Shown in pieces: positions 25,743 to 34,530 of a stretch of DNA of 64,000 nucleotides (position 1 is the first letter of the stretch; every line of letters begins with the position of its first letter). The DNA lies in NCBI RefSeq assembly GCF_000789235.1, contig NZ_KN525716.1:2005169-2069168 (forward strand), written 5' to 3'. Source of the stretch: Wocania ichthyoenteri Th78. GTDB lineage: Bacteria > Bacteroidota > Bacteroidia > Flavobacteriales > Flavobacteriaceae. The notes beneath the pieces were generated by a model. That model was not told the origin of the DNA. It searched no databases and saw nothing but the letters and a program-made list of their open reading frames with translations. Made by a program: the position numbers and the translations under genes.

Positions 25743-26593
25743 TCAAAGCTAAAGAAAAATCTAAGGGATTTACCTCTTTAACAACTATAACCAGTTGTTT
25801 TGGACTTAAACGTGATGCGTATTACAAATACAAATCTAGAGCTGATAGGCGTTTAAAAATAGAACAACAGATTATAAACATAGTCAGTAAAAAACGTAAA
25901 TCCCTTCCTAGAGAAGGTGTGCGTAAACTCATGAAATCATTAGATAACGAGTTTACTAAAGCTAGCCTTAAAGTTGGTAGAGATACCTTATTTAATGTCC
26001 TTAGAAAACACAATATGCTAACACTTAGAAAGAAAACTAGTGCCAGAACAACAAATTCTTATCATCGTTTTTATAAGTATAATAACATGATAAAGGATAT
26101 GAAAGTCACTAGATCAAATCAAGTTTGGGTATCTGATATTACATACATCAGAACAGTAAAAGGTTTTTGTTATCTGGCTTTAATTACAGACATGCATTCC
26201 AGAAAAATTGTTGGTTATGACCTTAGTGATAGCTTAGAACTTAAAGGATGTGTAAGAGCCCTTAATAAGGCCATTTATCAAGCTAAAAACATTAAACAGC
26301 TTGTTCATCATTCGGACAGAGGAATACAGTATTGTAGTAATGTATACACTCAAATACTTAAAAGAAAAAAGATAGGTATTAGTATGACTGAAGAAAATCA
26401 TTGCTATGAAAACGCAATGGCAGAGCGTGTAAATGGAATCTTAAAAGACGAATTTTATCTCGACCAAACCTTTGATAACGTGACTCACGCTAAAAGAACC
26501 GCAAAAAATGCAATTAATTTATACAATGAAATAAGATTACATTTATCTTTAGACTATAAAACACCTAATATGGTATACAAATTATCAGCCTAA
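25712..26593 (+). CDS. IS3-family transposase OrfB (DDE), -1 frame of OrfA
   Basis: The frame opens after a TGA at 25709-25711 and has no start codon of its own near the 5' end; the first ATG is at 25931 region (a GTG at 25919 precedes it). It is most likely made as an OrfAB fusion by -1 slippage at the A9G run (25715-25724). The HTH_21 region comes first, then the rve integrase core with DDE residues in QVWVSDITYI, VHHSDRGIQYCS and AMAERVNGILKDEF. It looks intact. Confidence 0.88.
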   Translation, partial: TKKKVKYKALIKAKEKSKGFTSLTTITSCFGLKRDAYYKYKSRADRRLKIEQQIINIVSKKRKSLPREGVRKLMKSLDNEFTKASLKVGRDTLFNVLRKHNMLTLRKKTSARTTNSYHRFYKYNNMIKDMKVTRSNQVWVSDITYIRTVKGFCYLALITDMHSRKIVGYDLSDSLELKGCVRALNKAIYQAKNIKQLVHHSDRGIQYCSNVYTQILKRKKIGISMTEENHCYENAMAERVNGILKDEFYLDQTFDNVTHAKRTAKNAINLYNEIRLHLSLDYKTPNMVYKLSA

Positions 26594-26653
26594 ATTAAAT
26601 TTTAACCTGTAGCCATATTTCAGGACAAGACACCTGAAAACCGAACTCAATAA

Positions 26654-27613
26654 ATGCAAGAAATGACATTAAAGCATACAATTAAAACAAGAAGATTTCT
26701 GAATGAAAATCACGATTCTTGTACAATATGCGGAAATGAATTTAAAGAATCTGAAACCACTCATTTAGGCTATTTAGAAAATGGAGAATTAGCTTATTTA
26801 GGAGATTGTTGCTCTTCAAAATTAAAGGAAACTATTATTCGACATTCTTTTTCTAAAAGACCTTATACAATTGCTGACAAAGACACTATACTTTGGAGAT
26901 TTATGGATTTCACAAAGTTTATCTCTTTAATCAGTTCTAACTCACTTTTTTTTACAAGAGCTGACAAATTTGAAGACCCATTTGAAGGAGCAAAAGGACT
27001 TAAAAAAAACAAAAACAAATGGGACAAACACTATTTAGAATTTATTGAACAAGCTCACAAAAATCCACCAGAAGGAATTGATTTTAAACTTACTGACAAA
27101 CAAATAAAAATTGAGTCTAAAAGAGTGTTAGCTGAAATGGAAAGCGGAGGAATTGAAGATATTAAAAAGACCTTTATAAATTGTTGGCACGAAAATGAAT
27201 TTGAATCTGAAGCTATGTGGAAACTTTACACAAATAATATGTCTGAAGGAATAGCAATTCAAACGACTTACGACAGACTTTACAGGTCGTTAAATAAAAA
27301 TCCATCAATTGATATAGGTCGTGTAAATTATATAGATTTTAATAATTCATTCGCTGGAGTAAATGATTCTTTTTGGTATAAGAGAAAATCATTTGAGCAC
27401 GAAAAAGAAGTTAGAGCAATATATTTTGACTTTAAAAAAGAATATGATTTTGGAAAACCAATAAAAGTTAATATTAATACTTTGATTCAAAAAATTTATG
27501 TTTCACCAACTGCTCAAAATTGGTTTCTGGAAGTAGTGAAAGAAACAATCGGAAAATATAATTTAAAAAAGAAAATATATCAATCGAATATGAAAGCAGA
27601 ACCTTTTCATTAG
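26654..27613 (+). CDS. DUF2971-like protein with N-terminal Cys cluster (cassette 5)
   Basis: A 319-residue cytoplasmic protein. Residues ~20-60 hold CTICGNEF and a later GDCCSSK, a possible zinc knuckle. From ~75 the DUF2971 pattern follows: LWRFMDFTKFISLI, LFFTRADKFEDPFEG, NCWHENEFESEAMWKLY and RKSFEHEKEVRAIYFD. DUF2971 proteins are often found on mobile or defence-associated loci; the function is unknown. It is the gene of cassette 5, separated from the cassette start by IS3 element 1. Confidence 0.75.
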   Translation: MQEMTLKHTIKTRRFLNENHDSCTICGNEFKESETTHLGYLENGELAYLGDCCSSKLKETIIRHSFSKRPYTIADKDTILWRFMDFTKFISLISSNSLFFTRADKFEDPFEGAKGLKKNKNKWDKHYLEFIEQAHKNPPEGIDFKLTDKQIKIESKRVLAEMESGGIEDIKKTFINCWHENEFESEAMWKLYTNNMSEGIAIQTTYDRLYRSLNKNPSIDIGRVNYIDFNNSFAGVNDSFWYKRKSFEHEKEVRAIYFDFKKEYDFGKPIKVNINTLIQKIYVSPTAQNWFLEVVKETIGKYNLKKKIYQSNMKAEPFH

Positions 27614-27624
27614 AGAAAAAGGCA

Positions 27625-27697
27625 GCTGCCAACATGTGGATATAACAAATAAATACTTTTAACTTCTGAGTAATCCACGCGAGTAAGCACGTTAGGG
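27625..27697 (+). other. attC-like recombination site 5, degenerate
   Basis: The left R box GCTGCCAAC (27625-27633) is an exact complement of this cassette's 5' end at 25318. ATGTGGATATAAC follows as left L box. The right arm is poor: only TCCAC (about 27674) pairs with GTGGA, with an enlarged spacer before a GTTAGGG at 27691. The right R box coincides with the start of dispersed element B. Confidence 0.5.
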
Positions 27698-27864
27698 ATT
27701 GAAATGGAAATCCTTTTTAAAAAAGAATAAGCAATACATTATGCTTTATACTAAATATTTACAAATTGCCACGTCGCGCGCTCCTCGCAATGGCATTTTA
27801 AAAAGATTGTATTGGAAAGCCCGACCACTTGCCCTGAGCGCAGTCGAAGGGTTGTGGTAACGCC
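27688..27864 (+). repeat. Dispersed structured element, copy B
   Basis: It shares ACGTTAGGGATTG at the 5' end and GGAAAGCCCGACC plus GTGGTAACGCC at the 3' end with copies A and C. It is longer because of extra sequence in the middle. The apical 3' hairpin ACCAC/GTGGT contains a nested short repeat CCCT-GAGCGCAGTCGA-AGGG (27832-27851). It lies between cassette 5 and IS3 element 2. The region holds no gene. Confidence 0.6.
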
Positions 27865-27872
27865 ATAAAAAA

Positions 27873-27902
27873 AAAGCAAACCCATTTACTGAATTTGCTT
27901 TT
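27873..27902 (+). terminator. Weak terminator-like hairpin
   Basis: AAAGCAAA (27873-27880) and TTTGCTTT (27894-27901) with a 13-nt loop, followed by a short T-rich stretch. It is A/T rich and could end transcription out of the cassette array. Confidence 0.4.
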
Positions 27903-27953
27903 GTATTTATTTTGTCCCGTCCTGAAATAGCGATACACTAAAACTTTAGTGTA

Positions 27954-28388
27954 ATGAAAACATCAGAAAACACAGGTTACGTTAAGCGTACCCAAAAAGA
28001 TTACTCCCTTTCTTTTAAACTAGAAGTTGTCCAAGAAATAGAGCAAGGATTTCTAACTAGAAGCCAAGCACGTGACAAATATGGCATTCAAGCTGGTTCG
28101 ACCATTACCAGATGGTTAAAAAAATATGGTAACTTTGACTGGCAAGAACAAATCTCCACCAGTATGTCTACAACTCCCGAGCAACGTATTTTAGAATTAG
28201 AACAGCAAGTAAAACTATTAGAAAAGCAGAAAGCAAGAGCTGAATATCTAGCAGAACGCGCAGATAAAAAAGTGATTCTTTTTGATATGATGGTTGATAT
28301 GGTCGAAAAGGAATATAATATTGATGTTAGAAAAAATTACAATCCCGAGTTATTGACCGCTTCAAAGAAGCCCACAAAGAAACAGTAG
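27954..28388 (+). CDS. IS3-family transposase OrfA (element 2)
   Basis: A 144-residue protein with helix-turn-helix (YSLSFKLEVVQEIEQG, SQARDKYGIQAGSTITRWLKKYG) and coiled coil (QRILELEQQVKLLEKQKARAE). A run of six As then TT (28331-28338) lies where the OrfB frame opens and is a candidate -1 slippage site. Confidence 0.88.
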   Translation: MKTSENTGYVKRTQKDYSLSFKLEVVQEIEQGFLTRSQARDKYGIQAGSTITRWLKKYGNFDWQEQISTSMSTTPEQRILELEQQVKLLEKQKARAEYLAERADKKVILFDMMVDMVEKEYNIDVRKNYNPELLTASKKPTKKQ

Positions 28389-29254
28389 TTTCTACCTGTT
28401 ATTTACTCGGGATTGATAGACAGGTTTACTATAGGTCGATACAATCCAAAAGACAAAAACAAAGTGTTGCCCAAAAAGTAATAGCACTAGTGCAATCCGT
28501 TCGCATATCCATGCCAAATCTTGGAACTCGAAAGCTTTATCATATACTGAAAACACAATTAACAGCTTTAAATATTGGTAGAGATAAACTCTTTAGAATA
28601 CTAAGAGCAAACCATTTACTTATAAAACCAAAACGAAGTTATCATGTTACAACAGACTCACATCATCGTTTTAGAAAACACAAAAACTTAATAAGTACTT
28701 TAGAAATTAAAAAACCAGAACAAGTTTGGGTTAGTGATATCACATACACAGGAAACAGAAAAAATCCATCTTATCTCGCTTTGGTTACAGATGCTTATTC
28801 TAAGAAGATTGTAGGGTATAATGTATCTAACAGTTTAAATGCATCTGGTTCTATATTAGCTTTGGAAATGGCTATTAAAAACAGAAAATATAAACAAAAA
28901 GGTTTGATTCATCATTCTGATAGAGGTTTACAATACTGTTCTGATGACTATCAAGAAAAACTAAAAGATAACTTTATAAAACCAAGTATGACTGAACAAT
29001 ATGATCCTTATGAAAATGCTATCGCAGAACGTATAAATGGTATTTTAAAACAAGAATTTGGTATAGCGAAACACAATGTGGATTTAAAGCTAAGGATCAT
29101 TTTAATTAAAAATGCAATAAAAATTTACAATAAAAAAAGACCGCATTGGTCTAACAACATGTTAACTCCAATACAAATGCATCAACAAAACACTTTAAAA
29201 CCAAAACGATATAAATCAAAAAACCTGAACAATAGTAATATTGTTCAGGTTTAA
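28331..29254 (+). CDS. IS3-family transposase OrfB (DDE, element 2)
   Basis: Open in the -1 frame of OrfA from 28331 with no early ATG; an internal start lies at about 28490. It probably forms an OrfAB fusion. The DDE core is intact: QVWVSDITYT, IHHSDRGLQYCS and AIAERINGILKQEF. The last codons (NLNNSNIVQV) overlap a strong terminator hairpin. Confidence 0.88.
   Translation, partial: KKLQSRVIDRFKEAHKETVVSTCYLLGIDRQVYYRSIQSKRQKQSVAQKVIALVQSVRISMPNLGTRKLYHILKTQLTALNIGRDKLFRILRANHLLIKPKRSYHVTTDSHHRFRKHKNLISTLEIKKPEQVWVSDITYTGNRKNPSYLALVTDAYSKKIVGYNVSNSLNASGSILALEMAIKNRKYKQKGLIHHSDRGLQYCSDDYQEKLKDNFIKPSMTEQYDPYENAIAERINGILKQEFGIAKHNVDLKLRIILIKNAIKIYNKKRPHWSNNMLTPIQMHQQNTLKPKRYKSKNLNNSNIVQV
29221..29252 (+). 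terminator. Terminator inside the end of IS3 OrfB
   Basis: AACCTGAACAATA (29221-29233) and TATTGTTCAGGTT (29238-29250) form a 13-bp stem with a 4-nt loop overlapping the last OrfB codons and stop. It likely insulates the IS from neighbouring genes. Confidence 0.8.
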
Positions 29255-29319
29255 TTTATAAATTTAATCCTTTATTAATCTGTATCGATTATTTAGGACT
29301 AGACATTTTGTAAAAACTT

Positions 29320-29928
29320 CTACTTCGCCTCAGCGTAACGTCTTTCAACTTCGTTCCAGTTAACTACATTAAAAAATGCGTTAATATAATCTGGACGACG
29401 GTTTTGGTAGTTTAAATAATAGGCGTGTTCCCAAACATCTAATCCTAAAATTGGTGTGCCACCACAACTAACTCCTGGCATTAATGGGTTATCTTGATTT
29501 GGTGTAGAGCAGATTTCTACCTTCCCACCTTTATGTACACATAACCATGCCCAACCAGAGCCAAAACGTGTTGCTGCTGCTTTACTAAACGCCGCAATAA
29601 ACTCATCTTTTGATCCGTAAGCCGCCTCTATAGCATCTTTTAATTCACCAGATAAATAACCTCTGTCTTCAGGATTTAAAACGGTCCAAAATAAAGAGTG
29701 ATTATAAAATCCGCCACCGTTATTTCTAACCGCGCCATTATTCATATCTAAATTAGTTAGAATATCTTCAATAGATTTTCCATCTAAATCTGTTCCTGCA
29801 ATAGCATTATTTAAGTTATTTGTATATCCTTGGTGATGTTTAGAATGATGTATCTCCATGGTGCGCGCATCGATATGAGGCTCTAAAGCGTCATAAGCAT
29901 ATCCTAATTTCGGTAATTCGAAAGCCAT
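29320..29928 (-). CDS. Superoxide dismutase, Fe/Mn type
   Basis: A 202-residue protein. Metal ligands are seen as His in [12 protein letters not shown], His in [11 protein letters not shown], and Asp/His in [20 protein letters not shown] is the classical central motif. It detoxifies superoxide in the cytoplasm. Iron versus manganese preference is not decided here. A minus-strand -7 box (TAAATTTG at 29968-29975) lies about 40 bp upstream. Confidence 0.96.
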   Translation of the reverse strand: MAFELPKLGYAYDALEPHIDARTMEIHHSKHHQGYTNNLNNAIAGTDLDGKSIEDILTNLDMNNGAVRNNGGGFYNHSLFWTVLNPEDRGYLSGELKDAIEAAYGSKDEFIAAFSKAAATRFGSGWAWLCVHKGGKVEICSTPNQDNPLMPGVSCGGTPILGLDVWEHAYYLNYQNRRPDYINAFFNVVNWNEVERRYAEAK

Positions 29929-29967
29929 AATTTTTCTATGTTTTAAATATTAGTATTTATTTTCATT

Positions 29968-29975
29968 CAAATTTA
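29968..29975 (-). promoter_or_regulatory. -7 promoter box of the superoxide dismutase gene
   Basis: The minus strand reads TAAATTTG, an exact TAnnTTTG match, 40-47 bp upstream of the start codon. Confidence 0.5.
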
Positions 29976-30042
29976 CGGATAAAACAGGTCAATAAAAAAT
30001 AATAAATTGTTATCAAACCATTGATAGTTTCTATATTGTCTC

Positions 30043-30050
30043 TAAATTTG
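30043..30050 (+). promoter_or_regulatory. -7 promoter box of the AddA-like gene
   Basis: TAAATTTG lies only 4 bp before the ATG (30055). If used, the transcript would be leaderless or nearly so. Confidence 0.5.
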
Positions 30051-30054
30051 TTTT

Positions 30055-33000
30055 ATGCAGTTAAATTCATCTTTTACAATTTATAATGCTTCTGCTGGTA
30101 GCGGAAAAACCTACACCTTAGTAAAAGCGTATTTAAAATTTTTATTTAGCTCTACTAATCTTTATTTGTTTAAAAACATTCTTGCCATTACGTTTACCAA
30201 TAAAGCGGTTTCGGAAATGAAAGAGCGTATTATAGACATGCTAAAAACGTTTTCTGAAGAGGCTATTTTAAAAACTTCAAATAGTATGTTTAACGATATT
30301 TGTGAAGAACTAGAAATAAAACCTAAAAAGCTTCATGAAAAATCTAAAAAACTACTAAATACCATTATACATAATTACGCTGCGTTTGATATTAGCACTA
30401 TTGATGGGTTTACACATAAATTGATACGAACTTTTGCACACGATTTAAAATTGCCTTTAAATTTTGAGGTTGAATTGGATCAAGATGCGCTTTTAAATGA
30501 AGCTGTTGACAGTTTAATAGCCAAAGCTGGAACTGATGATGCACTGACAAAAATTTTGGTAGATTTTGCTATTGAAAAAGCTGATGATGATAAAAGTTGG
30601 GATGTATCTTTTGATTTTAATAAGATTGCAAAATTGTTGGTTAATGAAAACGATATGCCGTTTATTGAAATCTTAAAGCACAAAACTTTAAACGATTTCA
30701 AAGGGCTTAAAACGCATTTGAAAAAAGAAATTTTAACTTTTGAAACTATTATAGTTGAAGAAGCGCAACGTGTTTTGACCTTAATTGAAGAAGCTGGTTT
30801 GGAGCAGAACGATTTTTCGAGAGGTTCGTTACCAAAACACTTTCAAAACCTTAGTAATAAAAGGTTTGATATTAAATTCGATTTAATTTGGCAGGGAGAT
30901 TTATTAGAAAATAATCCGCTTTATCCTAAAAAAGTTTCTGATGATGTTGCCTCAATAATTAACCAAATTCAACCACAATTGGCAACGGCTTTTAACAGCA
31001 CCAAACAAGCGGCTTTTCATCTTAAATTTTTAAAAGCTTTTTATAAAAACGTCACGCCGCTTTCTGTTTTAAACGCTATAAATAACGAGTTAAATGCTTT
31101 AAAAGCTGAACAGAATAAAATGCTGATTTCAGAATTTAATGCCATTATCAGCAAAGAAATAAAAAACCAACCTACACCTTTTATTTACGAACGTATCGGC
31201 GAAAAATTCAAGCATTACTTTATTGATGAGTTTCAAGACACATCGGTTATGCAATGGGAAAATTTAATTCCGTTGCTAGAGAATTCACTTTCTGCCGAAA
31301 ACGGAAGCACTATGTTAGTTGGCGATGCCAAACAAGCTATTTACCGTTGGCGCGGTGGCAAAGCAGAACAATTTATTGATTTGTTTAACGAAGCGAAACA
31401 GCCATTTCATATTAAACAAAAAGTAGAAACACTCGATGACAATTACCGAAGTTTTAAAGAAATAGTAGATTTTAACAATGGCTTTTTTAAATTTTTATCA
31501 CATCAAATTTTTACTGCTGATAATTATAAAACGCTTTACGAAAATGCACATCAAAACATTACTAAAAAAGAAGCAGGCTATGTCGCATTTTCATTTTTAG
31601 ACATTGAAAAAGAAGATGATAGAAATGAACTGTTTTCAGAAAACACCTTAAATAGCATTAAGGACTGTTTAGAAAATGGTTTTGATTTACAAGATATTTG
31701 TATTCTTGTTAGAAAGAAAAAAGAAGGTATTGCGGTTGCTAATTATTTGAGTCAGTATAACATTCCTATTGTATCTTCCGAAACATTGTTGCTGAATAAT
31801 TCAGCCGAAGTTAATTTTATAAATAATGTGTTAGCACTTTTAATTCAGCCAAAAAACAACGAAATAAAAATTGCTGTTTTAAATTATTTAACGACGCTTT
31901 TTAATATTGAAAACAAGCACGAATTCTTTACAAATCATATCAATTTAGAATTGCCTGAGCTTTTTAAAAGTTTTGAAAAATTCAATATCCATATAAATAA
32001 TAGTGATTTATTACAACTACCGCTTTACGATTTAGCAGAAACTATAGTGAGAAGCTTTAATTTGGTTAAAATATCCAACGCTTATATTCAGTTTTATTTA
32101 GATGTGGTTTTAGATTTTTCACAGAATAAAGGCTCGGATATTTCTGGGTTTTTACACTACTTCGCTAAGAAAAAAGAAAACTTAAGTATTGTATCGCCTA
32201 AAGGGCAAAATGCAGTACAAATCATGACCATTCATAAATCTAAAGGTTTGGAATTTCCTGTGGTTATATTCCCTTTTGCCGATTTAGATATTTACAGAGA
32301 ATTAGAACCCAAAGAATGGTTTGCTTTAGATAAAGAAAAATACAACGGCTTTTCGCATACGCTCTTAAACTACAATAAAGATTTTGAACATTATAGCGAT
32401 GAAGGCTTACGCATATTTAACAAACATAAATCTGAACAGGAATTAGACAATATCAATCTGCTTTATGTAACATTAACAAGAGCTGTGGAGCAATTGCATG
32501 TTATTTCTACTAATGATATTTCATCAAAGGGCGAAGTAAATACTAAAAAGTACTCTGGGTTGTTTATTGAGTATTTAAAATCTATTAACGAATGGGAAGA
32601 TTCTAAATTAACATACACCTTTGGAATCCCTAAAAGAGTTGTAGAAATTGAAACTCCGAAAAAAGAAGCTCAAATTCAACAGCAATTTATTTCAACAGCA
32701 AAAGAAACTCATAATATAAAAGTAGTAACAAAATCTGGGTTACTTTGGGATACCACACAAAAAGAAGCTATTGAAAAAGGAAATCTTATACATAATATCA
32801 TGTCTAAAATTAATACTAAAGACGATATTGATGTTGCTGTAAACGATTTTATAAATGTTTCTTCAATTAATAAAGAGCAAGCAAAAATTTTAAAAACCGT
32901 TGTAAATGAGATAATTAATCATTCTAAGCTTGAAGGTTATTACACGTCAAGTTACACCATATATAATGAACGTGATATTATTACAAAAGAAGGTGTCATT

Positions 33001-33192
33001 TTACGTCCAGATCGCGTAGTTGTAAATGCTAACAACGAAGCTGTTATAATAGATTACAAAACAGGTTTTGAAGATAAAAAGCATCAGCAGCAATTACAAT
33101 CGTATCAAGATGTTTTAGAAGACATGAGCCTAAAAGTGATTAAAAAAATTCTTATTTACATAAATGATGATATTCAAATAAAAGCGATTTAA
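30055..33192 (+). CDS. AddA/RecB-like UvrD-type helicase-nuclease
   Basis: A 1045-residue protein. SF1 helicase motifs appear in order: Walker A NASAGSGKTYTLV, IDEFQDTSVMQWE, GDAKQAIYRWRGG, IMTIHKSKGLEFPVV and LLYVTLTRAVEQL. The C-terminal PD-(D/E)XK nuclease has LRPDRVVV and VIIDYKTG. It would process double-strand breaks with the AddB-like protein encoded at 35998-38757. kbl and an ompA-type gene sit between the two subunits. Confidence 0.9.
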   Translation: MQLNSSFTIYNASAGSGKTYTLVKAYLKFLFSSTNLYLFKNILAITFTNKAVSEMKERIIDMLKTFSEEAILKTSNSMFNDICEELEIKPKKLHEKSKKLLNTIIHNYAAFDISTIDGFTHKLIRTFAHDLKLPLNFEVELDQDALLNEAVDSLIAKAGTDDALTKILVDFAIEKADDDKSWDVSFDFNKIAKLLVNENDMPFIEILKHKTLNDFKGLKTHLKKEILTFETIIVEEAQRVLTLIEEAGLEQNDFSRGSLPKHFQNLSNKRFDIKFDLIWQGDLLENNPLYPKKVSDDVASIINQIQPQLATAFNSTKQAAFHLKFLKAFYKNVTPLSVLNAINNELNALKAEQNKMLISEFNAIISKEIKNQPTPFIYERIGEKFKHYFIDEFQDTSVMQWENLIPLLENSLSAENGSTMLVGDAKQAIYRWRGGKAEQFIDLFNEAKQPFHIKQKVETLDDNYRSFKEIVDFNNGFFKFLSHQIFTADNYKTLYENAHQNITKKEAGYVAFSFLDIEKEDDRNELFSENTLNSIKDCLENGFDLQDICILVRKKKEGIAVANYLSQYNIPIVSSETLLLNNSAEVNFINNVLALLIQPKNNEIKIAVLNYLTTLFNIENKHEFFTNHINLELPELFKSFEKFNIHINNSDLLQLPLYDLAETIVRSFNLVKISNAYIQFYLDVVLDFSQNKGSDISGFLHYFAKKKENLSIVSPKGQNAVQIMTIHKSKGLEFPVVIFPFADLDIYRELEPKEWFALDKEKYNGFSHTLLNYNKDFEHYSDEGLRIFNKHKSEQELDNINLLYVTLTRAVEQLHVISTNDISSKGEVNTKKYSGLFIEYLKSINEWEDSKLTYTFGIPKRVVEIETPKKEAQIQQQFISTAKETHNIKVVTKSGLLWDTTQKEAIEKGNLIHNIMSKINTKDDIDVAVNDFINVSSINKEQAKILKTVVNEIINHSKLEGYYTSSYTIYNERDIITKEGVILRPDRVVVNANNEAVIIDYKTGFEDKKHQQQLQSYQDVLEDMSLKVIKKILIYINDDIQIKAI

Positions 33193-33213
33193 CTTTTTAA
33201 AAAACATAAAACC

Positions 33214-34407
33214 ATGTACAGCACTATAAAACAACATTTACAGAACGAAATTCAAGATATTAAAGACAATGGGCTTTACAAAGAAGAACGCATTATAACT
33301 TCGGCACAAGGTGCAGAAATAACTTTAAATACTGGCGAAACGGTTTTAAACTTTTGTGCCAACAATTATTTAGGCTTGTCTTCGCATCCAGATGTTATTC
33401 AAGCGGCAAAAGATGCTATGGATACACATGGTTTTGGCATGAGTTCGGTACGCTTTATTTGTGGCACTCAAGATATTCACAAAGAACTAGAACAAAAAAT
33501 CGCAGATTTCTATCAAACCGAAGACACCATATTATACGCTGCGGCTTTTGATGCTAACGGTGGCGTTTTTGAACCATTATTAGGAAAAGAAGATGCCATT
33601 ATATCAGATTCTTTAAATCATGCTTCTATTATAGATGGTGTGCGTTTGTGTAAAGCAGCAAGATATCGCTATCAAAATAGTGATATGGCAGATTTAGAAA
33701 CGCAACTTATTGAAGCTAATAAAAACGGAGCACGTTTTAAAATAATAGTAACAGATGGCGTCTTTTCTATGGATGGCTTAGTAGCTCCATTAGATGAAAT
33801 TTGTGATTTAGCCGATAAATATGATGCATTGGTAATGATTGATGAATGTCATGCCACAGGTTTTATAGGCAAAACAGGTAGAGGAACACTTGAAGAAAAA
33901 GGCGTATTAAACCGTATAGATATTATTACAGGAACACTCGGAAAAGCGTTAGGGGGAGCTATGGGAGGCTATACTACCGGTAAAAAAGAAATTATTGATA
34001 TGCTACGCCAACGCTCAAGACCTTATTTGTTCTCAAATTCGTTAGCCCCTGCCATTGTTGGAGCGTCCATTAAGGTTTTTGATATGCTTGCAAATAATAC
34101 AGAGCTTAGAGATAAACTAGAGTGGAACACCAATTACTTTAAAAAAGGAATGAAAGCCGCAGACTTAGATATAATAGATGGTGATTCGGCTATTGTACCC
34201 GTAATGTTATACGATGCAAAATTATCTCAAACTATGGCAAATATGCTTTTAAAAGAAGAAATATACGTTATTGGGTTCTTTTTTCCCGTTGTACCGAAAG
34301 GTAAAGCAAGAATTCGCGTACAACTATCTGCAGCTCACACAAAAATGCATTTAGATAAGGCTATTGCTGCGTTCACAAAAGTTGGCAAAGCACTAAATAT
34401 TATCTAA
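33214..34407 (+). CDS. kbl: Glycine C-acetyltransferase (2-amino-3-ketobutyrate CoA ligase)
   Basis: A 397-residue PLP enzyme of the alpha-oxoamine synthase family. [16 protein letters not shown] and [10 protein letters not shown] are near the N-terminus, [11 protein letters not shown] holds the PLP-contacting Asp/His, and [14 protein letters not shown] holds the Schiff-base Lys. It cleaves 2-amino-3-ketobutyrate to glycine and acetyl-CoA in threonine degradation. No tdh is next to it. It starts 21 bp after the AddA-like gene. Confidence 0.95.
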   Translation: MYSTIKQHLQNEIQDIKDNGLYKEERIITSAQGAEITLNTGETVLNFCANNYLGLSSHPDVIQAAKDAMDTHGFGMSSVRFICGTQDIHKELEQKIADFYQTEDTILYAAAFDANGGVFEPLLGKEDAIISDSLNHASIIDGVRLCKAARYRYQNSDMADLETQLIEANKNGARFKIIVTDGVFSMDGLVAPLDEICDLADKYDALVMIDECHATGFIGKTGRGTLEEKGVLNRIDIITGTLGKALGGAMGGYTTGKKEIIDMLRQRSRPYLFSNSLAPAIVGASIKVFDMLANNTELRDKLEWNTNYFKKGMKAADLDIIDGDSAIVPVMLYDAKLSQTMANMLLKEEIYVIGFFFPVVPKGKARIRVQLSAAHTKMHLDKAIAAFTKVGKALNII

Positions 34408-34454
34408 AATCATTCTGTACTGTCGATGAATAAAAGAATTATCCAATATTTTTA

Positions 34455-34462
34455 TATATTTG
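34455..34462 (+). promoter_or_regulatory. -7 promoter box of the OmpA-family gene
   Basis: TATATTTG, an exact TAnnTTTG match, with a 68-bp leader to the ATG at 34531. Confidence 0.5.
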
Positions 34463-34530
34463 TCTTTGTTAATAACATTTAACAACTTACTTTTGCTTAC
34501 AATTAACACTTAAAAATTAAACTTTTGAAT

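Larger units (their letters stand above)
25336..26628 (+). mobile_element. IS3-family insertion sequence 1
   Basis: An element of ~1.29 kb with terminal inverted repeats: left GTCCTGAAATAAGGCTACA from 25338 and right GTCCTGAAATATGGCTACA (reverse complement, ending ~26626). GAC lies at 25333-25335 and 26629-26631, a possible 3-bp target duplication. It encodes OrfA and a frameshifted OrfB. Removal would join cassette 5's 5' end directly to its gene leader, so the IS inserted after the array formed. Confidence 0.88.
22535..27697 (+). mobile_element. Integron-like gene cassette array without integrase (five cassettes)
   Basis: Five consecutive units begin at GTT triplets at 22535, 23786, 24103, 24673 and 25318. 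Each unit's first 9-14 bases recur as exact reverse complement at its own 3' side: GTTGTAGGTA/23659-23668, GTTAGGAAGAATAA/23930-23943, GTTGTAAAAC/24543-24552, GTTGTAAGCA/25193-25202 and GTTGGCAGC/27625-27633. These sequences differ between cassettes. In integrons this arises because the attC site of a circular cassette is completed by the cassette's own 5' end. Imperfect palindromes of 90-140 bp join the units. All genes point the same way with short gaps. No tyrosine recombinase is visible in the window, so this would be a CALIN-type cluster. Confidence 0.75.
27917..29300 (+). mobile_element. IS3-family insertion sequence 2
   Basis: An element of ~1.38 kb. The left end CCGTCCTGAAATAGCGATACA (from about 27917) and the right end in reverse complement AGTCCTAAATAATCGATACA form imperfect terminal repeats. 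The ends share the GTCCT..AAATA core with IS element 1 but the proteins are clearly different, so the two are separate members of the family. No target duplication is obvious, so exact borders are approximate. Confidence 0.82.

Noticed and set aside
25371-29254. Transposases as the array's own recombinase
   Set aside because: Both are DDE enzymes of the IS3 family. They do not act on attC-type hairpins, and IS element 1 interrupts a cassette.
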